This document shows positions 1 through 7,628 of a DNA stretch of 64,000 nucleotides, piece by piece; positions within the stretch are counted from its first letter, which is position 1; each line of letters begins with the position of its first letter. The stretch spans positions 2,480,001 to 2,544,000 of the forward strand of contig CP019154.1 of the NCBI GenBank assembly GCA_002844335.1. Direction: 5' to 3'. The notes under the pieces were generated by a model, which was not told the DNA's origin, made no database searches, and was given only the letters and a program-made list of their open reading frames with translations. The stretch comes from Haloarcula taiwanensis. GTDB lineage: Archaea; Halobacteriota; Halobacteria; Halobacteriales; Haloarculaceae. The position numbers and the translations under genes are program-made.

Positions 1-402
1 GTCCGGCACGACTCGACGGAGCCGGACTCGCCGCTCCGGCGGGGAGAGCCGGGCTTTGCGTTCAAATCGGAACTGGAACCAGAACCGGGCGAAGCGACGT
101 TCGTGAAGCGCGTCAACGGCGCGTTCGTCGACACCGGGCTGGAGGCCTGGCTCCGCGAGCGCGGCCATGGGACCGTCGTCGTCTGCGGGCTGACGACCGA
201 CCACTGCGTCTCGACGACGGCGCGGATGGCCGAGAACCGCGGGTTCGACGTGGTCGTCGCGAGCGACGCGACGGCGACGTTCGACCGCGCGCTCGACGGC
301 GAGCGGTTCGACGCGCCGCTGGTCCACCGGACGGCGCTGGCGCAACTACGCGGTGAGTTCGCGGCCATTGCGACGACGGGCGACGTGGTCGCATCGCTGT
401 AA
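1..402 (+). CDS. Cysteine hydrolase, isochorismatase/nicotinamidase family (3' part)
   Basis: The reading frame is open from the first base, so the N-terminus lies outside the window; 133 codons and a stop are visible. The segment [19 protein letters not shown] carries the family's nucleophilic Cys in its usual setting (G-x-x-T-D-x-C-V), followed by a conserved D-A-T turn ([10 protein letters not shown]). This is the C-terminal half of the Rossmann-like isochorismatase fold that holds nicotinamidases and related amidases. Nicotinamidase (NAD salvage) is the commonest role of haloarchaeal members, but the substrate cannot be fixed because the catalytic Asp and Lys lie upstream of the window. 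Confidence 0.85.
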   Translation, partial: VRHDSTEPDSPLRRGEPGFAFKSELEPEPGEATFVKRVNGAFVDTGLEAWLRERGHGTVVVCGLTTDHCVSTTARMAENRGFDVVVASDATATFDRALDGERFDAPLVHRTALAQLRGEFAAIATTGDVVASL

Positions 403-517
403 CTATAGTAGCCATTGAAAGTCAATGCACACCCGCACGACTGCAGTGCGATCGGTGTGTAAATCGGTTCAACTATAGCGCGTGGTCGCGTCGCGAAACA
501 GCCAAGCGAGAAAGCGG

Positions 518-781
518 TCAGTCCGAGACAGCGGCGTCCGCTTCCGCCGGTTGATCGGTGATTTCGTAGAGGTTCTGCCGCGCGTCAGCGAAGTACACGT
601 CTTCTTCGATAACACCGACTTCGTCGAGTCGTTCCAGAGCGTAACGGACGGTCCGTGCCGAAAGCATCGACTCCTCGACGATGCCTTTCTGTGTCAGCGG
701 GCCGTCGTACTCCAGAACCTTGTACACGAGCTTTGCGCTCGGCGGAAGGTCTGCGATGGCTTCCCCATCAGAGTCCGTCAT
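518..781 (-). CDS. Small winged-helix (MarR/TrmB-like) transcriptional regulator
   Basis: 87 residues, cytoplasmic and acidic. Residues 12-70 read as a winged helix-turn-helix: an LVYKVLEYDG opening helix, a GPLTQKGIVEES segment, then SARTVRYALERLDEVGVI as the recognition helix, with a short wing. No effector domain is present, so it is a stand-alone DNA-binding module of a type common in haloarchaea. The ATG has a CTTTATG-type box about 29 nt upstream and no Shine-Dalgarno sequence, consistent with a leaderless mRNA. It is divergent from the EMC6-like gene, but no target is evident. Confidence 0.75.
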   Translation of the reverse strand: MTDSDGEAIADLPPSAKLVYKVLEYDGPLTQKGIVEESMLSARTVRYALERLDEVGVIEEDVYFADARQNLYEITDQPAEADAAVSD

Positions 782-806
782 TACCCGTAATCACAAGCGC
801 CGGGCG

Positions 807-813
807 CATAAAG
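807..813 (-). promoter_or_regulatory. TATA-like box of the winged-helix regulator
   Basis: Read on the minus strand this is CTTTATG, centred about 29 nt upstream of the ATG at 781. That is the spacing expected for a leaderless haloarchaeal promoter. Confidence 0.5.
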
Positions 814-906
814 ATTGAGGAGTCAGTCTCGACGGCGCACGCATTCGCGGCCGCGTCACAGCCCTGAACCGCGCACCTTTTGGTTGCGGGTAGTGGAACG
901 TGTGGT

Positions 907-1203
907 ATGGCTACGGAAACGGCGGACGGAATGAGTTCCCATATGCGGGGGCTCACTGTCACGACGCTGACAGCCGTCGCTGGCATCGCCGCCGCGTTCG
1001 GTTCCAACGCATTAGCGACCGCGCCGAACGACCCACAAGGCGTGCTCGTCCTCGCGGTCGCTATCGCAGCACAGTTCCCGATTCTGCGGGTGATCGGCAT
1101 CGACACGGACGACCTCTCGACGAAGGACGTGCTCTATATCGGCTTCATGACCTTCTCGCTGTGGTTCGTCTCGTGGGGCATTCTGCTGACGACGGGAGCG
1201 TAA
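907..1203 (+). CDS. EMC6-like small membrane protein
   Basis: 98 residues with three hydrophobic segments: roughly 15-36 (LTVTTLTAVAGIAAAFG), 48-64 (VLVLAVAIAAQFPIL) and 76-97 (VLYIGFMTFSLWFVSWGILL). The size and the closing segment resemble archaeal EMC6-like proteins, relatives of ER membrane complex subunit 6, which helps membrane-protein insertion. I start it at ATG 907; an in-frame alternative start lies at 880. The stop is followed after 2 nt by the ABCE1 start, so the two are almost certainly one transcript. The family call is from pattern memory and moderately sure; that it is a small multi-pass membrane protein is clear. Confidence 0.65.
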   Translation: MATETADGMSSHMRGLTVTTLTAVAGIAAAFGSNALATAPNDPQGVLVLAVAIAAQFPILRVIGIDTDDLSTKDVLYIGFMTFSLWFVSWGILLTTGA

Positions 1204-1205
1204 CG

Positions 1206-3035
1206 ATGGCCGAGGACAGTATCGCCGTCGTCGACCTAGAGCGGTGCCAGCCCGACCGCTGTAACTACGAGTGCATGAACTACTGCCCGCCCAACCGCAG
1301 CGGGAAAGAGTGCATCGTCAAGCGCGAAGACGAGTACGAGGAGGACGAGCCCTTCGAGGGCCAGCCCGACCAGGTCCGCATCTCCGAGGAGATCTGTCTG
1401 GGCGAGTCCTGCGGTATCTGCGTGAACAAGTGTCCGTTCGACGCAATCGAGATCATCAATCTCCCACAGGAGCTGACCGACGACCCGGTCCACCGCTACG
1501 GGGAGAACGCCTTCGCACTGTACGGGCTCCCGAGCCCCGCCGAGGGACAGGTGACCGGGATTCTCGGCCCGAACGGCATCGGGAAGACCACCGCTGTGCG
1601 CATCCTCGCCGACGAGATGCAGCCCAACCTGGGCCGCTACGGCGAGGAGCCAAACTGGGACGAAATTCTCGACGAGTACCGCGGGACCGCGCTGCAGGAG
1701 TACCTCGAGCAGATGCGCGACGGCGACGTGACCGTCGCTCGCAAGCCCCAGTACGTCGACCGGATTCCGGACCAGTTCGACGGCAAGGCGCGGCAGCTAC
1801 TCGACCAGACCGACGAGCGCGGCGAACTGGACTACCTCATCGAGCGGACCGGCATCGGGCCGGTCGTCGACAACCACATCGACGACCTCTCGGGTGGGGA
1901 ACTTCAGCGCGTCGCGCTCGTCGCCACACTGGCGCGGGACGCCGACTTCTACTTCCTCGACGAGATCACGCCGTATCTGGACATCGGCCAGCGCATGACT
2001 GCCGCACGGCTCATCCGCGAACTCGCCGAGGAGGAGGACCGTTCGATGCTCGTCGTCGAGCACGACCTCGCCATCCTCGACCTGCTCGCGGACAACATCA
2101 ACGTCGCCTACGGGACTCCCGGCGCGTTCGGTATCATCACACCGCCCAAATCGACGAAGAAGGGTATCAACGAGTACCTCTCGGGCTACCTCGAAAACGA
2201 GAATATGCGCGTCCGCCAGACGGAAATCGAGTTCGAGGAGCACGCGCCCCGGACGGCCTCGACCGGCGACGTGGTCATCGAGTACCCCGACCTCCAGAAG
2301 AGCTACGGCGACGGCGAGTTCTCGCTGGACGTAGAGGCCGGCACCATCCGCGAGAGCGAAGTCCTGGGCGTCGTCGGCCCGAACGGCATCGGGAAGTCGA
2401 CGTTCGCCAAGATGCTCGCCGGCCGGCTGGAACCGACCGCGGGCGAAGTCGACACCAGCCTCGACATCGCCTACAAGCCCCAGTACATCGAAATTGACCA
2501 GCCGATGCGGGTCGACGCCTTCCTCGCGTCGATTACCGACGACTTCGGGAGCTCCTACTGGAACACCGAAATCGCACAACCGCTCCAGCTCGAGTCGGTG
2601 ATGGAACAGCAACTCACCGACCTCTCGGGCGGGGAGCGCCAGCGGGTCGCCATCGCGGCCTGCCTCTCGAAGGACGCCGACCTCTACCTGCTGGACGAAC
2701 CCTCGGCGCACCTGGACGTGGAACAGCGGGTCATGGCGACCTCCGCCATCCGCCGGTACGCCGAGAACCACGACGCGACGGCAATGGTCATCGACCACGA
2801 CATATACATGATAGACCTGCTGGCCGACCGCCTGCTCGTCTTCGACGGGGAGCCGGCGAAAAGCGGCCACGCCGCGCCGCCACAGGGCATGCGCGAGGGG
2901 ATGAACGAGTTCCTGCAGAACCTCGACATTACCTTCCGCCGGGACGAGCGGACCTCACGGCCCCGCATCAACAAGCCCGACTCGCAACTGGACCGGGAAC
3001 AGAAAAACGCCGGCGAGTACTACTACGCGCCGTAG
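1206..3035 (+). CDS. rli1: Ribosome recycling/biogenesis ATPase ABCE1 (RLI)
   Basis: 609 residues, the usual family length. The N-terminus has two Fe4S4 cluster motifs: C-x4-C-x3-C-x3-C within about 14-26, and CLGESCGICVNKCP near 64-77. Two ABC modules follow, with Walker A GPNGIGKTT at about 121-129 and GPNGIGKST at about 391-399, signatures DLSGGELQRVA and DLSGGERQRVA, and Walker B FYFLDEI and LYLLDEP. Known role: splits 70S ribosomes after termination together with aRF1/Pelota. The start at 1206 is fixed by the Fe-S domain; the frame stays open upstream only by reading across the EMC6-like gene in another phase. No key residue is missing. Confidence 0.97.
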   Translation: MAEDSIAVVDLERCQPDRCNYECMNYCPPNRSGKECIVKREDEYEEDEPFEGQPDQVRISEEICLGESCGICVNKCPFDAIEIINLPQELTDDPVHRYGENAFALYGLPSPAEGQVTGILGPNGIGKTTAVRILADEMQPNLGRYGEEPNWDEILDEYRGTALQEYLEQMRDGDVTVARKPQYVDRIPDQFDGKARQLLDQTDERGELDYLIERTGIGPVVDNHIDDLSGGELQRVALVATLARDADFYFLDEITPYLDIGQRMTAARLIRELAEEEDRSMLVVEHDLAILDLLADNINVAYGTPGAFGIITPPKSTKKGINEYLSGYLENENMRVRQTEIEFEEHAPRTASTGDVVIEYPDLQKSYGDGEFSLDVEAGTIRESEVLGVVGPNGIGKSTFAKMLAGRLEPTAGEVDTSLDIAYKPQYIEIDQPMRVDAFLASITDDFGSSYWNTEIAQPLQLESVMEQQLTDLSGGERQRVAIAACLSKDADLYLLDEPSAHLDVEQRVMATSAIRRYAENHDATAMVIDHDIYMIDLLADRLLVFDGEPAKSGHAAPPQGMREGMNEFLQNLDITFRRDERTSRPRINKPDSQLDREQKNAGEYYYAP

Positions 3036-3053
3036 ACTCGCGCAGTGGCGGCG

Positions 3054-3269
3054 TCAGGCCGCCGGGTCGCTGCCGCCGTCCGCCTCCGCCCCCGCGACTG
3101 CATCGTCTAGGCCGTCGGCGACCTCGTCCGGGTCGAACTCCTCATCCGGGTCGAGTTCGCGGTCGGATTGCTCGTCTGTCTGGGACTCAGTAACCGCTTC
3201 ATCACCGGTGACCGCCACGAAGACCTCTCGCAGTTCTGCGACGCGCTCGGGGGACTGACTCTTGCTCAT
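3054..3269 (-). CDS. Small acidic protein of unknown function
   Basis: 71 residues from ATG 3269, preferred because MSKSQSPERVAELREVF looks like a natural start; an in-frame alternative at 3284 adds five residues. After an N-terminal helix of about 20 residues the rest is dominated by Asp and Glu (DPDEEFDPDEVADGL) and looks disordered. No domain recognised. It is convergent with ABCE1, with 18 nt between stops. Codon use matches the neighbours and the acidity is typically haloarchaeal, so I take it as a real gene with no assignable role. Confidence 0.55.
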   Translation of the reverse strand: MSKSQSPERVAELREVFVAVTGDEAVTESQTDEQSDRELDPDEEFDPDEVADGLDDAVAGAEADGGSDPAA

Positions 3270-3337
3270 CGTGCATGTGTACAAGTACCACAGAAATGTA
3301 GCCGCTATACCGAATCAGTTTGGTATCCGTTCCCAGA

Positions 3338-3859
3338 CTACAGGACGTTCCGCTGGCAGGAGCCACACAGCGAGACTTCCTTCACGTCGACCTGACGGAC
3401 GGTGGGGGAGAAGTTCATCACGCAGCGCTTGTTATCGCAATGTTCCAGTCCGAGGGTGTGACCGACCTCGTGGACGACCTCTTTTCGAACCCGCTGTGAG
3501 AAGATTTCGCCGGCTGAGCGGTTCGAGAAGCCGCCGTCGGAGGAGGTCTGGAGCCGATACGTGGAGATGACGCTGCCGGAGCCACCGAGGTAAGCGAGTC
3601 CAAAAACGTAGTTTCGACGGCGGTAGAAGAGGTCTTTCGGCGTGATCGCGATGTTTTTGCCCCCGGAGCCGACCCGGCGGGCGAGGTCGATAAACTCCTC
3701 TGCGCGGTACTGGTCGCGGTCCCCATCGTACGCGCCGGCGGGAATGGACTGTGGCTCGTGCATCGAGACCTCACAGTCGTAGACGGAGCGGAGTCCGTCC
3801 GAGGCCTCGCGTTTGACTTGGGCCGAGACCTCACCCACCGGCACGATGTCGACGTGCAT
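3338..3859 (-). CDS. amzA: Archaemetzincin family zinc metalloprotease
   Basis: 173 residues. The C-terminal third holds the diagnostic motif HEVGHTLGLEHC, then CDNKRCVM (the metzincin Met) and a CGSC pair, giving the archaemetzincin pattern HExxHxxGxxHCx4CxMx17CxxC with every ligand present. It should bind a catalytic zinc through three His and a second zinc through four Cys. No signal peptide, so cytosolic; physiological substrates of archaeal members are not established. The frame remains open upstream to 4351, but MHVDIVPVGEV at 3859 is the proper start, with a TTTATG box 27 nt upstream. It is divergent from the UPF0146 gene. Confidence 0.9.
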   Translation of the reverse strand: MHVDIVPVGEVSAQVKREASDGLRSVYDCEVSMHEPQSIPAGAYDGDRDQYRAEEFIDLARRVGSGGKNIAITPKDLFYRRRNYVFGLAYLGGSGSVISTYRLQTSSDGGFSNRSAGEIFSQRVRKEVVHEVGHTLGLEHCDNKRCVMNFSPTVRQVDVKEVSLCGSCQRNVL

Positions 3860-3883
3860 GGGAACGCATATGCGCCCGCATCT

Positions 3884-3891
3884 CATAAATT
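3884..3891 (-). promoter_or_regulatory. TATA-like element in the 39-bp amzA/UPF0146 gap
   Basis: CATAAATT on the plus strand reads as AATTTATG on the minus strand, about 27 nt upstream of the archaemetzincin ATG at 3859. The whole gap between the two divergent genes is about 39 bp, so promoter elements for the UPF0146 gene must lie inside amzA coding sequence. Confidence 0.5.
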
Positions 3892-3898
3892 GTACGAC

Positions 3899-4303
3899 GT
3901 GCCCGACACTACCGGCTCGCTCGTTGACCGACTGGCGTCCGTCGATTCGGTCGTCGAGGTCGGCGTCGGAAACCACCCTGACATAGCTGGCCGACTGGTC
4001 GAGCGAGGCATCGACGTGACGGCGACGGATATCGTCGAGCGGGAGGTCCCCGACGGGGTCGCGTTTGTCGTCGACGACGTGCTTGACCCCGACCACGCGG
4101 TGTACGCAGGATGTGACATCGTCTTCGCCCGGAACCTCCCGCCGGAACTGCACCGGCCGACGCTGACGGTTGCCAACGCCGTCGGGGCGGCGTTCTGGTT
4201 CACGACGCTGGGCGGGGACCAGCCGACGGTTGCCGTCGAGCGCGAGCAACTCCCCGGCGGGGAGACGCTGTACCGGGCGAGAGATAGCAAGGCGCTTGAG
4301 TGA
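3899..4303 (+). CDS. UPF0146 family protein
   Basis: 134 residues from GTG 3899 (TTG 3890 is the alternative). Near the start [21 protein letters not shown] resembles the glycine-rich nucleotide-binding turn of a methyltransferase-like Rossmann fold, followed by VTATDI and an acidic strand [14 protein letters not shown]. This is the UPF0146 pattern of archaeal proteins of unknown function. Divergent from archaemetzincin and 19 nt upstream of the HAD hydrolase, so probably co-transcribed with it. Methyltransferase activity is only a fold-based guess: the protein is about half the size of a normal SAM methyltransferase. Confidence 0.75.
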   Translation: MPDTTGSLVDRLASVDSVVEVGVGNHPDIAGRLVERGIDVTATDIVEREVPDGVAFVVDDVLDPDHAVYAGCDIVFARNLPPELHRPTLTVANAVGAAFWFTTLGGDQPTVAVEREQLPGGETLYRARDSKALE

Positions 4304-4322
4304 GGCCCGCTTTCGCTCGCTC

Positions 4323-5195
4323 ATGCAAGTCGACGCGGTCGTCCTCGACATCGACGGCGTACTGGTGGACGTGGCCGACTCCTATCGGCGAGCCATCGTC
4401 GAATCCATCGACCGGGTGTACGGCGACACTATCGAGAAGTCCGCGGTCCAGCAGTTCAAAGACGCCGGCGGATTCAACAACGACTGGGAGCTGACCTATG
4501 CAGCCGCGCTGTTCGTTCTCGCCGGCCGCGAGTCTGCTGTCGCCGACATAGCAGCATTCACTGACGCTATCGCCGAGCGTGGCGGCGGCCTCGACGCGGC
4601 CGAAGCGGTGGTTCGTGACCTGCTGGATGACGCCGCAGAAGACCGGGTTTTCGATACTTGGGACCCCGAACAGCTCCGGGACGTGTTCCAGACGCTGTAT
4701 CTCGGCACCGACCGCTACCGGGATATCGAGGGCGGCGAGCCGCCGTTCGACGCGCCGGGGTACATCCACGACGAACCGCTGCTGGTGGACGATGAGACGC
4801 TGTCGGCCCTGCAGGACCGCTTCGCCGTCGGCGTCGTCACCGGCCGGCCAGCCGCCGAAGCCGACATCGCGCTCGAACGGGTCGGCCTCGACCTGCCCGA
4901 CGAGCACCGCTTCACCATGGACGACTGGGAGGAGGGCAAGCCCCACCCGGCCGCCCTGCGGACGCTCGCCGAGCGGTTCGACGCCGAACGGGTCGCTTTC
5001 GCCGGGGACACCCTCGACGACGTGGCGACGGCAGTCAACGCCGACGAAGCCGACGACGACCGCGTCTACTACGGTATCGGCGTCCTGACCGGAGGGCTGA
5101 CCGGCGACGCCGGCCGCCAGACGTTCGCCAACAACGGCGCGAGCGCCGTCGTCGAGTCAGTCACCGACCTGCCCGAGCTTCTCGACGCGGCATAA
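4323..5195 (+). CDS. HAD-superfamily subfamily IA hydrolase (TIGR01548-like)
   Basis: 290 residues from ATG 4323, following a short gap after the UPF0146 gene. HAD motif I is [11 protein letters not shown] at about residues 5-15, with the nucleophile and the acid two residues later. Motif II appears as VGVVTGRP, motif III as the Lys in EEGKPHP, and motif IV as [11 protein letters not shown] large helical cap lies between motifs I and II, as in subfamily IA. It should be a phosphatase on a small phosphorylated metabolite; length and cap match the uncharacterised TIGR01548 group. The substrate cannot be read from sequence. Confidence 0.85.
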   Translation: MQVDAVVLDIDGVLVDVADSYRRAIVESIDRVYGDTIEKSAVQQFKDAGGFNNDWELTYAAALFVLAGRESAVADIAAFTDAIAERGGGLDAAEAVVRDLLDDAAEDRVFDTWDPEQLRDVFQTLYLGTDRYRDIEGGEPPFDAPGYIHDEPLLVDDETLSALQDRFAVGVVTGRPAAEADIALERVGLDLPDEHRFTMDDWEEGKPHPAALRTLAERFDAERVAFAGDTLDDVATAVNADEADDDRVYYGIGVLTGGLTGDAGRQTFANNGASAVVESVTDLPELLDAA

Positions 5196-5273
5196 TCGAG
5201 AGGCGGGTCGCCAGCTATTACCCGACCAGCAGCAAACGGCAACGGTTTCACTGCCGGGACAGAGACCCCGGGT

Positions 5274-5663
5274 ATGCGACGACTGCCGACGTTCGGCTGG
5301 GCGTTTCTGGTGAGCATCTGGGCCGGGCTCGTCGGGGGTGCAGTCATCCGCGAGCCGTCGGTCGACCTGGTGCCGCTGTACGCCGTTATCTGCCAGTTAC
5401 TCGGTCTCGTTGCGGCCTACTGGACGATGCGTGAACACAGTCACATCCTCAAATCTGTGCATCGACCGGGCCGTGTCGGGATGTTCATCATCGTCCTGTT
5501 TTTCGTGATGGTCCCGCTCTCGACAGTCTTTGCCCTCGCGCTCGGTGACACGTCAGTTGCTGGCGTCGCGACTCAGTGGCTCAGCTATCTGGTTGGTCTC
5601 GGGAGCGCGCTGTATATTGCCTTCGCCGGGGGGTTCGATTGGGCCTGGGAGACCTACACCTGA
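5274..5663 (+). CDS. Four-helix membrane protein, unknown function
   Basis: 129 residues with four hydrophobic segments: about 8-27 (FGWAFLVSIWAGLVGGAV), 32-50 (LVPLYAVICQLLGLVAAYW), 67-90 (VGMFIIVLFFVMVPLSTVFAL) and 100-120 (WLSYLVGLGSALYIAFAGG). A positively charged loop (HSHILKSVHRPGR) separates helices 2 and 3. No catalytic or transport motif seen. It lies between the HAD hydrolase and npdG, each with its own upstream gap, so it may be monocistronic. Typical haloarchaeal composition; treat as a conserved hypothetical. Confidence 0.6.
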   Translation: MRRLPTFGWAFLVSIWAGLVGGAVIREPSVDLVPLYAVICQLLGLVAAYWTMREHSHILKSVHRPGRVGMFIIVLFFVMVPLSTVFALALGDTSVAGVATQWLSYLVGLGSALYIAFAGGFDWAWETYT

Positions 5664-5712
5664 GTGAACCTGTCACACAACGTTTATTCAGTGGTCGGCC
5701 TACGCCGTAGGT

Positions 5713-6381
5713 ATGGACATCGCGTTGCTTGGCGGTACTGGAGACATCGGCCAAGGCCTCGCCCTCCGCTGGGCTGACGACACCAACCACACAATCATCA
5801 TCGGCTCCCGGAAAGCACAGAAGGCAGCGAACAAGGCCGAGGAGTACGAGGCAGAGCTGGCCAGCCGCGGCCACGACGACCCGTCAATCGCCGGTCTGGT
5901 GAACGAGGAGGCCGCCGCCCGCGCCGACGTGGTCGTTGCCGCCGTCCCTGCATACCACCTTACGGATACCATCGACGCCGTCGCCGACGAACTCGACGAC
6001 GCCACGCTCGTCGCCCCCGCGGTCGGGATGCAACGCGACGAGGACGGCTTCCACTACAACCGCCCCGGGGCCGGCAGCGTCACACAACTGGCCGAAAACG
6101 CCGCCCCCGACGACACCGCCGTCGTCGGCGCGTTCCACAACCTCGCGGCCGGCCGGCTGGCCAACCTCGACGCCGACCTCGACTGGGACACCATCGTCGT
6201 CGGCGACGACACCGACGCCAAGGACACCGTCTGTGAACTCGCCGAGGGCATCGAGGGGATTCGCGCGCTGGACGGCGGCCCGCTCGCCAACGCCGCCGAG
6301 ATCGAGGGACTGACGCCGCTTCTGATCAACGTTGCCCGCCACAACGACGGCCTGCACGACCTCGGCGTGCGGTTCCAATAG
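5713..6381 (+). CDS. npdG: F420H2:NADP oxidoreductase (NADPH-dependent F420 reductase)
   Basis: 222 residues, the family's usual size. The N-terminus MDIALLGGTGDIGQGLALRWA is the dinucleotide-binding loop, followed by the basic stretch GSRKAQKA that accepts the 2'-phosphate of NADP. VVVAAVPAYHL and VGAFHNLAAGRL match conserved parts of the fold around the F420 site. The enzyme moves hydride between coenzyme F420 and NADP(H) in the cytosol. Haloarchaea make F420, and this gene is the link to the NADPH pool. The start is unambiguous; no partner gene is adjacent. Confidence 0.9.
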   Translation: MDIALLGGTGDIGQGLALRWADDTNHTIIIGSRKAQKAANKAEEYEAELASRGHDDPSIAGLVNEEAAARADVVVAAVPAYHLTDTIDAVADELDDATLVAPAVGMQRDEDGFHYNRPGAGSVTQLAENAAPDDTAVVGAFHNLAAGRLANLDADLDWDTIVVGDDTDAKDTVCELAEGIEGIRALDGGPLANAAEIEGLTPLLINVARHNDGLHDLGVRFQ

Positions 6382-6665
6382 TACCTTTTTATGTCACCCC
6401 CTCTCCTCGCGCGCTCACAGAGCGCGCTGCGGGGAGCGGGTTCGCAAAAATCTACGCTAAAAACGACCTTCTCGCTCCCGCTGGTCGCGAGAAGTGAAAC
6501 CGCGCGCCGCCGGCGCGCGGTATACTTTACTCCACTCGCTCAGCTACCGCACCGGCGGCGCTACTACTAGTCCCGCTTCGGCGGCAGCCCTGCCCTTCCC
6601 CGACGCCAGCGATGAGACGCTGGCGCGGCCGCTATCGGGCGTGACGAACCGCAAAAACGACTGAA
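6382..6665. terminator. Convergent intergenic region with several strong hairpins
   Basis: 284 bp between the converging npdG and thioredoxin genes, without a gene. It holds a T5 run soon after the npdG stop (about 6385-6390), an inverted repeat GCGCGCT/AGCGCGC near 6409-6428, a CTTCTCGC/GCGAGAAG hairpin at 6468-6494, and a 21-nt perfect palindrome at 6500-6520 with one central base. The arrangement suits bidirectional termination, but these could also be copies of a dispersed intergenic repeat. Confidence 0.4.
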
Positions 6666-6932
6666 TTACGCCGAAGCCTGCTGCAGCGCGTCGTCGATGT
6701 CGTCGGCCTGCGTGACGCCGACGAAGCGCTCGACGATGCCGTCCTCGTTCTCGATGATGAGCGTCGGCAGAGAGCGTACCTGGTACTCGTTGGCGACGTC
6801 CTGTTCCTCGTCGACGTTTATTTTCTCGAACTCGACGTCGGTCCACTCCTCTTCGAGGTCTTCGAGAATCGGGTCCTGGGTCTTGCACGGGCCGCACCAG
6901 TCCGCGTAGAAGTCCTTCAGTGTAACCGTCAT
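6666..6932 (-). CDS. Thioredoxin
   Basis: 88 residues, slightly shorter than classical thioredoxins because the first strand-helix pair is trimmed. The redox motif WCGPC is at residues 12-16, the cis-Pro loop is RSLPTLI, and FEKINVDEEQDVANEY is the usual central strand and helix. It should act as a cytosolic disulfide reductase. The single-domain form with a very short N-terminus is common in haloarchaea. It is transcribed away from the Sec61-beta gene and has no thioredoxin reductase next to it. Confidence 0.9.
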   Translation of the reverse strand: MTVTLKDFYADWCGPCKTQDPILEDLEEEWTDVEFEKINVDEEQDVANEYQVRSLPTLIIENEDGIVERFVGVTQADDIDDALQQASA

Positions 6933-7047
6933 AGTACTCTGTTTTCGTTAGTCCGCGGTATCTGATAAGGGTTATCCATATGTACCGGCGGCGTGCACTC
7001 GCGGGCGACCCGAAAGGCTTAGTGTCGGTCACACACCACCGTGAAGT

Positions 7048-7209
7048 ATGAGTGGCAGCGACGGCGGCGGACTGATGTCCAGCGCAGGACTGGTCCGATA
7101 TTTCGACGCCGAAGACCAGAACACCATCCGTATCGATCCCCGAACCATCGTCGCGACCGGCGTCATGTTCGGGCTGTTGATGCTCGTGTTGAACGCGATG
7201 GTCGTGTAG
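7048..7209 (+). CDS. Preprotein translocase subunit Sec61-beta (archaeal SecG equivalent)
   Basis: A 53-residue gene. The N-terminus [19 protein letters not shown] is the characteristic haloarchaeal Sec61-beta opening ([13 protein letters not shown]), followed by an acidic linker, the conserved I-x-I-D-P-R-T turn, and a single C-terminal membrane helix ([18 protein letters not shown]). It is the small tail-anchored subunit of the SecYEbeta channel. The ATG lies about 29 nt after a weak CTTAG box. It stands between thioredoxin (divergent) and an unknown gene coupled to FAU-1, 44 nt downstream. Confidence 0.95.
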   Translation: MSGSDGGGLMSSAGLVRYFDAEDQNTIRIDPRTIVATGVMFGLLMLVLNAMVV

Positions 7210-7253
7210 GCGATTCCGCACTGTTTTCCTCCCTCCGCCACTGACTCGCGGGT

Positions 7254-7628
7254 ATGCACTTCACGCAACGCGAACAGCAGGCGCTCCGCGAGGCCGGCGT
7301 CGACCAGGACACCATCGAAGCCGCCTCCGAGGCCGTCGTGGAAGCGACCGACGACGCGGCCGCGGCGCTGGAAGCCTTCTTCGACGGCCGCGAGACGGTG
7401 TACTCCGACATGGACCTCGCCCACAGCGCCAGCGAGGTGCAGGAACACGCCGTCGAGTACTGCGACCTGTTCACCCACGCCGACGACATCCGGGGCTACC
7501 TACGTTTTGACACCTGGGGCGTCCCGGTCGAGGGCGGGCGCGTCCTCAGCCACGAGAAGGTAGAGCTCTCGCTGGGGCCGACGGTCCACGACCGGGTCCG
7601 CTTTGCCGCCGACGAGGACGCGCTATGA
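7254..7628 (+). CDS. Conserved haloarchaeal protein of unknown function, coupled to FAU-1
   Basis: 124 residues, soluble and acidic, with no membrane segment. The first two thirds are predicted helical (QREQQALREAGVDQDTIEAASEAV); the last part is beta-like (YLRFDTWGVPVEGG, ELSLGPTVHDRVRF). I do not recognise a domain. The stop overlaps the FAU-1 start in an ATGA tetranucleotide at 7625-7628, so the two are translationally coupled. Position after Sec61-beta and before an RNA-binding protein suggests a role around RNA or ribosomes, which is inference from context only. Confidence 0.7.
   Translation: MHFTQREQQALREAGVDQDTIEAASEAVVEATDDAAAALEAFFDGRETVYSDMDLAHSASEVQEHAVEYCDLFTHADDIRGYLRFDTWGVPVEGGRVLSHEKVELSLGPTVHDRVRFAADEDAL

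Noticed and set aside
900-1205. Long in-frame extension upstream of ABCE1 giving a 711-residue product
   Set aside because: The first ~100 codons are Arg-rich and run across the EMC6-like gene in another phase; the Fe-S domain fixes the start at 1206.
1797-2870. Long minus-strand frame inside ABCE1 and similar long frames opposite uvrA and acnA
   Set aside because: GC-rich codon bias opens the antisense frames; the products are Val/Gly/Arg-rich and have no domain.
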